Of a stretch of DNA of 61,435 nt, positions 8,652-16,786 are shown in pieces. Location: positions 1-61,435 of the forward strand of contig DYFR01000022.1 of assembly GCA_020725115.1 (NCBI GenBank), in the 5' to 3' direction. Below the pieces are notes generated by a model, which saw only the letters and a list, made by a program, of their open reading frames with translations, made no database searches and was not told where the DNA came from. The position numbers and the translations under genes are program-made. Each line of letters starts with the position of its first letter. The stretch's first letter is position 1. The DNA comes from Thiohalomonas denitrificans. GTDB lineage: Bacteria > Pseudomonadota > Gammaproteobacteria > Thiohalomonadales > Thiohalomonadaceae.

Positions 8652-9634
8652 AGCGTCTGCTGGCGGTATTCATCGCGCGCAACAAGGAATTCCTGCGTGA
8701 CCGCGCCGCGCTGGGCTGGAATCTGCTGTTTCCGGTGTTCATCGTCGCCGGTTTCGCCTTCGCTTTTTCCGGCGAACCGGCGCCGCTGTACAAGGTGGGC
8801 GTGTCCGGTGTGATGCCGGCGAATGGCTTCTACACCACGCCGCACGTGCAGTTCATCGCCGTCGATGATCTTGCCGCCGCCGTCACCAAGGTGGAGCGCC
8901 ACCGCCTCGATCTGCTGGTCGACGTGAGCGGCAGGCGTTACTGGGTCAACGACGAATCGCCGCGTGGTCAGCTGCTGGAACGGGTGTTGCTGGGCAGTGA
9001 CGGCGGCCTGGGCAAGGAAGTGGTGAGCGGACGGGTCATCCGCTACGTGGACTGGCTGATCCCCGGCGTGCTCGGCATGAACATCATGTTCAGCGCGCTG
9101 TACGGCGTCGGCTTCGTCATCGTGCGCTATCGCAAGAATGGTGTGCTCAAGCGCCTCAAGGCCACGCCGCTGTCGGCCATCGAATTCCTCGCCGCGCAGA
9201 TCGCCTCGCGCCTGTGGCTCATCGTGGCCGTCACCGTGGTGGTGTTCTTCGGCACCCACCTGTTCGTCGACTTCGCCATGTACGGTGACTATCTCACGCT
9301 GTTCGTCGCCTTCGCCATGGGCACCATCTGCATGATCAGCATGGGGCTGGTGATCGCCGCGCGCATCGCCAGCGAGGAGCTGGCCGAAGGGCTGCTCAAC
9401 CTGATCAGCTGGCCGATGATGTTTCTCTCCGGCGTCTGGTTCTCGCTGGAGGGCACCCATCCTCTGGTGCAGCAGCTGGCGCAGGTGTTTCCGCTCACCC
9501 ACATGATCGAGGCGGCGCGTGCGGTGATGCTGGACGGCGCCACGCTCGCAGCCATCGCGCCGCAGCTCGGGGCGCTGCTGGCGATGACCGCCGGCTTCCT
9601 CGCCATCGGCGCCTGGCTGTTCCGCTGGGAATGA
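8648..9634 (+). CDS. ABC-2 type exporter, permease subunit
   Basis: This 328-residue membrane protein has one N-terminal span (WNLLFPVFIVAGFAFAF), a periplasmic loop of about 110 residues, and five further spans from about residue 140. The conserved ABC-2 segment near the end reads ISWPMMFLSGVWFSLEG. It overlaps its ATPase by four bases upstream and the YchJ-like gene by four bases downstream, so all three are translationally coupled. Substrate unknown. Confidence 0.92.
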   Translation: MKRLLAVFIARNKEFLRDRAALGWNLLFPVFIVAGFAFAFSGEPAPLYKVGVSGVMPANGFYTTPHVQFIAVDDLAAAVTKVERHRLDLLVDVSGRRYWVNDESPRGQLLERVLLGSDGGLGKEVVSGRVIRYVDWLIPGVLGMNIMFSALYGVGFVIVRYRKNGVLKRLKATPLSAIEFLAAQIASRLWLIVAVTVVVFFGTHLFVDFAMYGDYLTLFVAFAMGTICMISMGLVIAARIASEELAEGLLNLISWPMMFLSGVWFSLEGTHPLVQQLAQVFPLTHMIEAARAVMLDGATLAAIAPQLGALLAMTAGFLAIGAWLFRWE

Positions 9635-10032
9635 ACATGGCACCAGCGGCAGACTGCCCCTGCGGCAGCGGCAAGCCTTATGCAGAGTGCTGCGGTCCAT
9701 ATCATGACGGCACGTCGGCGCCCACGCCGGAGGCGCTGATGCGTTCGCGCTATGCAGCCTTCGCGCTGGGCAAGGCGGACTATCTGCTCGCCACCTGGCA
9801 TGCCTCGGCACGACCGGTCGAACTGGAACTCGACCCGCGCCTGCACTGGCTGGGGCTGGATGTGCGGCGCAGTGCTGCATCAGGGAATGAAGGCGAGGTG
9901 GAATTCGTCGTGCGCTGCAAGCTCAACGGCAAGGCGGGCCGCATGCACGAGGTGAGCCGCTTCGTGCGCGAGGAGGGGCGCTGGTATTACCTTGATGGCG
10001 TGGTGCAGGCGGACGGGCCGCGGCGGCGCTGA
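9631..10032 (+). CDS. YchJ family SEC-C motif protein
   Basis: The 133-residue protein opens with a zinc-binding SEC-C motif, CPCGSGKPYAECCG. A YchJ core follows with PEALMRSRYAAFALG and HWLGLDV, and the end is REEGRWYYLDG. It has the NTF2-like fold predicted for YchJ. E. coli YchJ is longer and has a second SEC-C motif at the C-terminus, which is missing here. Function is unknown. The ATGA overlap with the exporter permease places it in that operon. Confidence 0.88.
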   Translation: MNMAPAADCPCGSGKPYAECCGPYHDGTSAPTPEALMRSRYAAFALGKADYLLATWHASARPVELELDPRLHWLGLDVRRSAASGNEGEVEFVVRCKLNGKAGRMHEVSRFVREEGRWYYLDGVVQADGPRRR

Positions 10033-10055
10033 TGCGGCTGGGGCGAAAAACGCTC

Positions 10056-10199
10056 AGTCCGCGAGTGAACGCAAATAGACGCGAGTATAATCGGCCTTGC
10101 AAAAGGCAGCCTGTGTACCCTTTGAGGTGAGCGGTGCGACCGTATTCTGGTCTTGAGCCGTTGCCTTCATTTGCGTCTATTCGCGTTCATTTGCGGACT
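10056..10199. repeat. 144-bp element with 27-bp terminal inverted repeats
   Basis: Arms 10056-10082 and 10173-10199 are reverse complements at 24 of 27 positions, and all three differences are transitions. The word TTCATTTGCG occurs twice in the right arm. The element fills the gap between two convergent genes. It encodes nothing and has no clear target-site duplication. Confidence 0.8.
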
Positions 10200-10207
10200 C
10201 CAAATCA

Positions 10208-11947
10208 TCACTGGCGGCGTACCGCCGCCAGCTCCATCTCGCGCTGCGCGTCGATGCGGCGCCGCGTCACCTCTTCCGGCGTACCGGCCAGTTGCAGGAT
10301 ACGGCCGGACAGCTGCAGGCTGGCTTCCACTGTTTCCAGGATTACCTCGCTGGCGCCGAAGGCCAGCAGGCGTGAACCGTGCGCCGCGTCGCGGGCGCGG
10401 GCGATGATGGGCAGGTGCGGCCATTCGGCGTGCACCACGCGCACCACATGTTCCGCCGCGCCGGGATTGTCCATGGTGACCACCAGCGCGCGGGCGGTGT
10501 CGGCGTGGGCGCGGCGCAGCATCTCCAGTCGCGCCGCATCGCCGTAGTACACCGGCATGCCCTGGGCGCGTGCGGCGGCCACGCCGTTGGCATCGGTGTC
10601 CAGCGCCAGGTAGGGAATGCCGTCGGCATCCAGGGTGCGACCGAGGATGCGGCCGACGCGGCCGAAGCCGGAGATCACCACGTGTCCCTCCTGGGCGCCG
10701 ACATTGGCCAGGTCACCTTCCTGCGCTGCGGTGGTGGCGGGCGGCTCCAGCTTCGCCGCCAGCTTGCCGGCGGTGTGCGCCACCAGCGGCGTCACCACCA
10801 TGGTGAGGCCGGTGACGATGAGCATGAACTGGCCGACGTCGGCGGGAATCAGTTTCAGTGTCATGGCGAGGCCCACCACCACGAAGGCGAACTCGCCGCC
10901 CTGGCCCAGCAGCAGGCCGGTCTCCAGCGAGGTGTGACGCGGCAGGCCGAAGGCCAGGCACAGGCTGGCGGTAATCAGCGACTTCAGCACGAACAGGCCC
11001 AGCACCGAGGCGCCGATCCAGAACGCCTCCTGGCCCACCACGCGGTAGTCGATGCCCATGCCCACCGACATGAAGAACAGGCCGAGCAGCAGGCCCTTGA
11101 ACGGCTCGATGTCCACTTCGATCTCGTGGCGGAATTCGGTTTCCGCCAGCAGCAGGCCGGCGAGGAAGGCGCCCAGCGCCATGGACAGGCCGGCCATGCC
11201 GGTGAGGGCGGAGGAGCCGATCACCATCAGCAGGGTGGCGGCCATGAACATTTCCACGTTGCGCGTGCGTGCCACCATGTGAAACAGCGGCCGCAGCACC
11301 ATGCGACCGATGAGATAGATGCCGACGATCACCACCACCGCCTTGCCCAGGGCCATGAGCAGGGCCAGTTCCAGACCGCCCTCCAGCTTGGTGCCGAGCA
11401 CGCCGACCAGGAACAGGATCGGCACCACGGCGAGGTCCTGCATCAGCAGGATGGAAAAGCTGGAACGGCCCAGCGGCGTGCCGAGCTGACGTCGTTCGAT
11501 GAGCAGCTGCATGACGATGGCGGTGGACGACAGCGCCAGGCAGGCGCCGAGGACGATGGAGGCGCCGGGGGTGTTGCCGAAGCCCCAGGCGATGGCGCCG
11601 ATCACCGTGCCGGTGACCACCACCTGCAGGCTGCCGAGGCCGAACACCCAGCGCCGCATCGCCCACAGGCGATCCAGGGACAGGTCGAGGCCGATCATGA
11701 ACATCAGGAAGATCACGCCCAGCTCGGCCAGCGCCTGCACGCCGTGGATGTCGCCGATGACCAGATAGGACAGCCAGTCGATGTCGTCGACGAACAGGCC
11801 GAGACCGTAGGGCCCGATGATGCCGCCGACGATCAGATAGCCCAGTACCGGGCTGATGCGAAAGCGGTGGAACAGCGGCACCACGATGCCGGCGGCAATG
11901 AGGAACAGCACGATCTCGCGCAGGTGGGGGATGGCATGGTCTTCCAC
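10208..11947 (-). CDS. CPA2-family potassium/proton antiporter with TrkA-N domain (KefB/KefC-like)
   Basis: The 579-residue protein has about 12 membrane spans forming a Na+/H+ exchanger domain (residues 10-385, including SPVLGYLIVGGIIGPYGLG and GAFLAGLLLAET). A Rossmann TrkA-N domain follows (about 410-530, VVISGFGRVGRILG). This is the plan of KefB/KefC, which export potassium under NAD(H) or glutathione-adduct control. I set the start at GTG 11947, preceded by GGAG six bases away and matching homologue N-termini; an ATG 44 codons upstream adds an unlikely extension. No KefF/KefG ancillary gene is adjacent. Confidence 0.9.
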   Translation of the reverse strand: MEDHAIPHLREIVLFLIAAGIVVPLFHRFRISPVLGYLIVGGIIGPYGLGLFVDDIDWLSYLVIGDIHGVQALAELGVIFLMFMIGLDLSLDRLWAMRRWVFGLGSLQVVVTGTVIGAIAWGFGNTPGASIVLGACLALSSTAIVMQLLIERRQLGTPLGRSSFSILLMQDLAVVPILFLVGVLGTKLEGGLELALLMALGKAVVVIVGIYLIGRMVLRPLFHMVARTRNVEMFMAATLLMVIGSSALTGMAGLSMALGAFLAGLLLAETEFRHEIEVDIEPFKGLLLGLFFMSVGMGIDYRVVGQEAFWIGASVLGLFVLKSLITASLCLAFGLPRHTSLETGLLLGQGGEFAFVVVGLAMTLKLIPADVGQFMLIVTGLTMVVTPLVAHTAGKLAAKLEPPATTAAQEGDLANVGAQEGHVVISGFGRVGRILGRTLDADGIPYLALDTDANGVAAARAQGMPVYYGDAARLEMLRRAHADTARALVVTMDNPGAAEHVVRVVHAEWPHLPIIARARDAAHGSRLLAFGASEVILETVEASLQLSGRILQLAGTPEEVTRRRIDAQREMELAAVRRQ

Positions 11948-12109
11948 GAAAAACTCCGGACTCTCTTGGTAGGCGCCGGTACGCTGCCGGCTGGCGCGAA
12001 CGATATCACAGCCGCATGCGCGGCGGTGCTGCGGGGCGGAGAGAATGGGGGGCTTGCGTGTGCCGCACTCGCCGGTCACCTCGGGCGAGTGCGGCGGGCG
12101 GGGGGTAAC

Positions 12110-12355
12110 TCAGTCGGGGCTGCGGTTGTCGCTGGTTGCAGGACTGGAGAGGATGCCCTTGAGGCGGGCCGTGCCGATGACGTGCAGCACGATGCCGCAG
12201 CCGACGAAGAACACCACCGAGGCCATGAAGGCGGCACGGATCGGATCATCGGAGTCACCGGGAAGCATGATGGCGGTTACGGCGCAAGCGACTGCGGCGA
12301 TGTAGCAGAGTACGGCAATGACGAGGGATATCTTTTGGCCCAGATTCTTTTCCAT
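12110..12355 (-). CDS. Small two-span membrane protein of unknown function
   Basis: I do not recognise this 81-residue product. It starts at MEKNLGQK behind GGGAAA and has two hydrophobic segments (about residues 8-30 and 42-65) with short polar ends. It lies upstream of the antiporter in the same direction, about 160 bases away. An upstream in-frame extension to 12490 is low in hydrophobicity and has no ribosome site, so I left it out. Confidence 0.6.
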   Translation of the reverse strand: MEKNLGQKISLVIAVLCYIAAVACAVTAIMLPGDSDDPIRAAFMASVVFFVGCGIVLHVIGTARLKGILSSPATSDNRSPD

Positions 12356-12630
12356 GGTGGTTTCCCGTGGCGCGGCCGGAGGGCATATGCGCGTTATGTG
12401 TATGGTTGTGTGGGGTGTCGTGGAGTAGGATGACAGGAACGCAGGATAGTTCAATGACGCATGCTGCCGCCGTGCTGGGGCGAGAAACATTGTGAAATGT
12501 CATGGCACCTGCATGACGACAGGCTGTAGCCCATGGAAATTCCGGGTTGGGCGGCTGCGCGGCGATGGCCGGCTCGTATATTCTTGTCATTCCGCCCCAC
12601 GTCGGGCATCACCAGTCACAGAGGTGTCGT

Positions 12631-13068
12631 GTGTCGCAGCAGCCAGAGACCGGAACCACGATCCGCTATTACGCCACCCCCCTGCGCCGGCTGGTGTGGA
12701 TTGCCTTGTCGCTGCTGTTGCTGCGGGCAACCTGGTTCTATGTGGACAACGATCTGCACCTGGCCGCGCTGATCGCCCTGCTGTGGCTGCTGTTTACCCT
12801 GTCCTGGGTGATCAACCTGTTCCGCGTGCCGTTTGCAACAGTAACGGCGGATGCGGTGATCCTGCTGGAACGGCTGCGTTTCGGCAGGCCAAACTTCATG
12901 GTGGTGCAGGCCGGCGAACTGACCTCTCTCACCGTGCGTCCGCGCGGACGCATCGATATCGGACTGGGGACGATGGGTGAGCGTGCGGTAAACCTGAAGT
13001 ATCTGAGCAAGCCGGATCGGGCCGCTGTGATCGAGGCCTTGCGCGCGCTGGCGGTGACGGCCGCCTGA
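12631..13068 (+). CDS. Membrane protein with PH-like C-terminal domain, unknown function
   Basis: The 145-residue product starts at a GTG with GAGG seven bases upstream; a longer frame to 12547 lacks such a site. Two adjacent membrane segments (about residues 20-60) are followed by a soluble beta-rich domain (RVPFATVTADAVILLERL, then LTVRPRGRIDIGLG) that looks like a bacterial PH-type fold. No family name is assigned. It is convergent with rlmKL, seven bases apart. Confidence 0.6.
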   Translation: MSQQPETGTTIRYYATPLRRLVWIALSLLLLRATWFYVDNDLHLAALIALLWLLFTLSWVINLFRVPFATVTADAVILLERLRFGRPNFMVVQAGELTSLTVRPRGRIDIGLGTMGERAVNLKYLSKPDRAAVIEALRALAVTAA

Positions 13069-13075
13069 GTTGCGG

Positions 13076-15214
13076 TTACCCCGTCACGATCCTCCAGCAC
13101 TGATGTATCTTTCCGTTCCGCCTGAAATCCTCCGGGATGGTCTTGCCGGTGATGTCTTCGACTGACAGACCGGCCAGGGCCTCTTCGTCCAGCTTGAACC
13201 TGCGGTAGTTGTTGGAGAAGTAGATCACGCCGCCCGGCGCCAGCAGTTGCAAGGCCTGGCGCAGCATCCAGACATGATCGCGCTGCACGTCGAACACGTC
13301 TTCCATGCGTTTGGAATTGGAGAAGGTGGGTGGGTCGATGAAGATCAGATCGTACTTGCGCCTGCCCAGTGCCGCTTCGTCCTGCAGCCAGGCGGTGCAG
13401 TCGGCCTGGATGTATTCGTGCGCCTTGCCGGTGAAACCGTTCAGCTGCATGTTGCGCTCGGCCCAGCCGAGATAGGTTCTGGACATGTCTACCGTGGTGG
13501 TGGTCGTGGCGCCGCCGACGGCGGCGTGCACGCTGGCGCTGCCGGTGTAGGCGAACAGGTTGAGAAAGCGCTTGCCGTGCGCCTCGTCCTCGATCATCTG
13601 GCGCGTGATGCGGTGATCCAGAAACAGGCCGGTGTCGAGATAGTCGGTGAAGTTGACCAGCAGACGGCAGTTGCCTTCGCGTACCTCGTGGAAGTGGCCG
13701 CGCTCGGCCAGCTTTTCGTACTGGGCGCGGCCCTTTTGTTGCTGGCGGACCTTGAAGTGCATCTGCGTCGGCGCGACGCCGAGTTGTTGCGGGATCACGG
13801 CGAGGGCCTCGCGCAGGCGCTGCTGCGCGCGCGCCGGGTCGATGGTTTTCGGTGCCTGGTATTCCTGCACGTGTACCCACGGTTTTTCGCTGTGGTAGAG
13901 ATCGATGGCGATGGCGTATTCGGGCAGGTCGGCGTCGTAGACACGGAAACAGTCGACACCGCTGCGCTGCGCCCAGCGGCTGAGGTGTTTCAGATTCTTT
14001 TGCAGGCGGTTGGCGAAGGACTCGGCGCCGGCGGAGAGGGCGGGCATGTCGCCGGCACCGTCGGCCGGGGCGAAGTTGAACAGCTGGCATTCTATGGGGC
14101 CGTTGAACAGGGCGATGCTGAGTTGTTGCGGCAGCGGCAGGTAGCCGGCCAGCTCCGGGTTGCCGGTGAACAGCGTGAGCTGGAAGCCGGGCAGTTCGTC
14201 GCGCACGATTTCGCCGAGGCGCGCATAGTCGGCGCGCAGGGCGTTGATCTCGCCGATGCGCTCGCCGTAGGGCGGATTGACGGCCACCAGGCCGGGCGTA
14301 CAGCCCTCAGGCAGCAGTGTGTCGATGCCGGGGGCGAGGGCACGGCGTTCGATGGTGATGTAGTCGGACAGACCGGCCTGATCGACATTGGCGCGCGCCG
14401 CGTCGACGGCGGCGTCGTCCTGATCCCAGCCGAAGATCGGCGGCATGTTTTTCAGGCCGTCGGTGCGGCGCTGCTTCGCCTCTGCGAGCAGCTTTTCCCA
14501 TGCCTCGCGGTCGTGGCGGCGCCAGTAGAGAAAACCGAAGTAGTCGCGCGTCAGTCCGGGGGCGATGTCCGCCGCCATCATGGCGCCCTCGATGAGCAGG
14601 GTGCCGGAGCCGCACATGGGATCGAGCAGCACGCCGCCGCGGGCGGCGATGGTGGGCCAGCCGGCCAGCTGCAGGATGCCGGCGGCGAGGTTTTCCTTCA
14701 GCGGCGCGGTTACGCTTTTGGCGCGGTAGCCGCGCTTGTGCAGGCTGCCGCCGGACAGGTCGATGGAGATGCGCGCCTGCTCGCCGCGCAGGTGCAGGTG
14801 CAGGCGCAGGTCGGGGATTTCGGTGTCGATGGAGGGCCGCTCGCCGAACAGGTCGCGGAAGCGATCGACGATGGCATCCTTGGTCTTGAGCACGGCGTAC
14901 TGGCTGTGGCTGATGGCGGCGTCGCTGCTGGTGATGTCGATGGCCAGGCTGCCGCTGGAGCGCATGTGTTTTTCCCAGCGGATTTCCTTCACCGCGTCGT
15001 ACAGCCACTCCGGCGTCGGTGCGCGCACGGTGGTGATCGGCATCAGCACGCGGTTGGCCAGACGCGACCACAGGCAGACGCGGTAGGCGGTTTCCAGATC
15101 GCCCTCGAAGGTGACGCCGGCGCCGCCGGGCGTCACCTTTTCCGCGCCGAGGCGGCGCAGTTCATCGGCGAGGGCGGCGGTGAGGCCGCGGGGAGTGGTG
15201 GCGTAGAATTTCAT
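13076..15214 (-). CDS. rlmKL: Bifunctional 23S rRNA m2G2445/m7G2069 methyltransferase RlmKL
   Basis: The 712-residue enzyme has an N-terminal THUMP domain (1-160) for RNA binding. An RlmL methyltransferase (about 165-385) carries DPMCGSGTLLIEGA and the catalytic NPPYGER near residue 315. An RlmK methyltransferase (about 400-712) carries LNLFAYTGSASVHAA and FIDPPTFSNSKRM near 625. The two domains methylate G2445 (N2) and G2069 (N7) of 23S rRNA. The length equals the E. coli fusion (702) within normal variation. A palindromic element sits just upstream of its start. Confidence 0.97.
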   Translation of the reverse strand: MKFYATTPRGLTAALADELRRLGAEKVTPGGAGVTFEGDLETAYRVCLWSRLANRVLMPITTVRAPTPEWLYDAVKEIRWEKHMRSSGSLAIDITSSDAAISHSQYAVLKTKDAIVDRFRDLFGERPSIDTEIPDLRLHLHLRGEQARISIDLSGGSLHKRGYRAKSVTAPLKENLAAGILQLAGWPTIAARGGVLLDPMCGSGTLLIEGAMMAADIAPGLTRDYFGFLYWRRHDREAWEKLLAEAKQRRTDGLKNMPPIFGWDQDDAAVDAARANVDQAGLSDYITIERRALAPGIDTLLPEGCTPGLVAVNPPYGERIGEINALRADYARLGEIVRDELPGFQLTLFTGNPELAGYLPLPQQLSIALFNGPIECQLFNFAPADGAGDMPALSAGAESFANRLQKNLKHLSRWAQRSGVDCFRVYDADLPEYAIAIDLYHSEKPWVHVQEYQAPKTIDPARAQQRLREALAVIPQQLGVAPTQMHFKVRQQQKGRAQYEKLAERGHFHEVREGNCRLLVNFTDYLDTGLFLDHRITRQMIEDEAHGKRFLNLFAYTGSASVHAAVGGATTTTTVDMSRTYLGWAERNMQLNGFTGKAHEYIQADCTAWLQDEAALGRRKYDLIFIDPPTFSNSKRMEDVFDVQRDHVWMLRQALQLLAPGGVIYFSNNYRRFKLDEEALAGLSVEDITGKTIPEDFRRNGKIHQCWRIVTG

Positions 15215-15218
15215 AAAG

Positions 15219-15295
15219 CCAGTTTCAAGTTACAAGTGACAAGTTGCAAGTGAAAGGCCTTTTCTTGCCACTTGTCACTTGCGACTTGTAACTGG
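15219..15295. repeat. Palindromic element, ACAAGTGACAAGT type
   Basis: Left arm 15219-15252 and right arm 15269-15295 are imperfect reverse complements built from repeated eight-base words such as CAAGTGACAAGT. The element fills the slyX-rlmKL gap and ends five bases from the slyX stop. A half copy with the same words lies at 33991-34024. Confidence 0.75.
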
Positions 15296-15299
15296 GGGG

Positions 15300-15503
15300 T
15301 TAGTAATGCGGCGGCGGCGTCTCTTCCGACAGCGGGCGCACCGCCGCCGGGCTCAGGTCGCCAAGCAGGGATTTGATGAATTCCAGTTGCTCGCCGGTGG
15401 CGGCCAGCGCCTGCTGCTGATGCAGTACGGTCTGCGTCAGTTCGTCAATGGCGGCCTCCAGGTGGGCGAGGCGGATTTCGAGTTCGGTCATGCGTTCGTC
15501 CAT
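15300..15503 (-). CDS. slyX: SlyX family protein
   Basis: This 67-residue protein is a short helical hairpin (LEIRLAHLEAAIDELTQTV) with the family's closing PPPHY. SlyX proteins are small coiled-coil proteins of unknown function, named for a gene next to slyD in E. coli. Here no slyD is near. The gene lies between a GGDEF gene upstream and rlmKL downstream, all on the same strand. Confidence 0.92.
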   Translation of the reverse strand: MDERMTELEIRLAHLEAAIDELTQTVLHQQQALAATGEQLEFIKSLLGDLSPAAVRPLSEETPPPHY

Positions 15504-15563
15504 GGCGCATAGGATACAGCACGACGGGGCAGGTTGCCCGAGGCAGGGTGAAAAATCGCTGTC

Positions 15564-16682
15564 TCAGTGATGGTCGATGACGAGACGGTTGCGGCCCTGC
15601 TGCTTGGCCTTGTACAGGGCGCGGTCGGCGCCCTCCAGCAGCAGGGTGTAGTCGTCGCCGTTGGTGGGGACACGCGTGGCGAGACCGACGCTGACGGTGA
15701 CCCAGGGGCTGACGGCAGAGTTGGCATGGGGCAGCTCCAGACCTTCCACATGGGCGCGGATCTGCTCGGCCAGTTTTTCCGCACCGAGCAGGGCGGTATT
15801 GGGCAGGATGGCGGCGAACTCCTCGCCGCCGTAGCGGGCGGCGATGTCGCCGGGGCGGGCGATGGTTTCGCTCAGCACGTGGGCGATTTTTTTCAGACAG
15901 TCGTCGCCGGCGGGGTGACCGTAGAGGTCGTTGTAATTCTTGAAGAAGTCGATGTCGACCATGATCAGGCTGATGGGCTGGTTTTCGCGCACGGCACGGC
16001 GCCATTCCTGTTCCAGTTTTTCGTCGAAGCGGCGGCGATTGGCGATGCCGGTGAGGCCATCCTGATAGGACAGGTCACGCAGGGTCTCCTCCAGCAGCTT
16101 GCGATCGGTGGCGTCATGGGCCACCAGCAGAAACCCGGCCAGCTGGCCGTGATGCAGGATTTCAGTCAGCGTGGCCTCGAAGTAATGGGTCGCTTCGTCG
16201 AAGTCGTAACTGAACTGGAAGCTGTAACCGCGACCAGGTTTGACCGCACGCATCGCCTGCTCGAAGTGTTCGCGCCGCACGCCGTCAACCAGCTCCGTGA
16301 TGCGATGGCCATGGGCCTTGCGTGCGCTGATATCCAGTACCTGCTCGGCCATGGTGTTGAGGTATTTGACGCGAAAGGCGGTGTCGAGGGCGATGATCAG
16401 GGTGTCGCCGGTGGATTGCAGGATGCTGTCCAGATACAGCGTGCGCTCCAGCAGCTGTTCATCGGTGCGTTGCAGGGCGCGCACGATGGACTGGATGATG
16501 ACCACCACGATGAACGAGACAATGACGGTGGTGATAAAACCGGTGATCAGGTAGTCGGGGCGGATTTCGCCATGCAGCCACAGGCTGAAGGCGATGACGA
16601 TGGTTTCGGCCAGCAGTACCGAAAAGGTCACGGTGGCGACAATGAGACGACCGGCCCGCAGCTGGATGAGCCAGTTTTTCAT
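15564..16682 (-). CDS. Membrane PAS-GGDEF diguanylate cyclase
   Basis: The 372-residue protein has two membrane spans (about 12-34 and 44-66) with almost no periplasmic loop, a PAS domain (about 75-195) and a GGDEF domain (about 205-370). The active motif is GGEEF near residue 287, an accepted variant of GGDEF, and an RxxD inhibitory site (RPGD) lies five residues before it. An active cyclase controlled by c-di-GMP is expected. The PAS domain shows no obvious cofactor residue. It sits 60 bases upstream of slyX on the same strand. Confidence 0.92.
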   Translation of the reverse strand: MKNWLIQLRAGRLIVATVTFSVLLAETIVIAFSLWLHGEIRPDYLITGFITTVIVSFIVVVIIQSIVRALQRTDEQLLERTLYLDSILQSTGDTLIIALDTAFRVKYLNTMAEQVLDISARKAHGHRITELVDGVRREHFEQAMRAVKPGRGYSFQFSYDFDEATHYFEATLTEILHHGQLAGFLLVAHDATDRKLLEETLRDLSYQDGLTGIANRRRFDEKLEQEWRRAVRENQPISLIMVDIDFFKNYNDLYGHPAGDDCLKKIAHVLSETIARPGDIAARYGGEEFAAILPNTALLGAEKLAEQIRAHVEGLELPHANSAVSPWVTVSVGLATRVPTNGDDYTLLLEGADRALYKAKQQGRNRLVIDHH

Positions 16683-16786
16683 CGCGATGACAGACAGTAA
16701 TCGTACATGACACCAAGCTACTCAAATTGGGACAGCACCACAAGTCTCCCGGTCGACAAGGGTTGGAGCGGTGAAACCCGAAGCGG

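Noticed and set aside
10379..12433. 684-codon open frame antisense to the antiporter gene
   Set aside because: It is His/Gln/Asp-rich low-complexity sequence with no motif, and the opposite strand encodes a clear CPA2 antiporter.
13247..15253. 668-codon open frame antisense to rlmKL
   Set aside because: RlmKL is unmistakable on the minus strand; this frame is a composition shadow.
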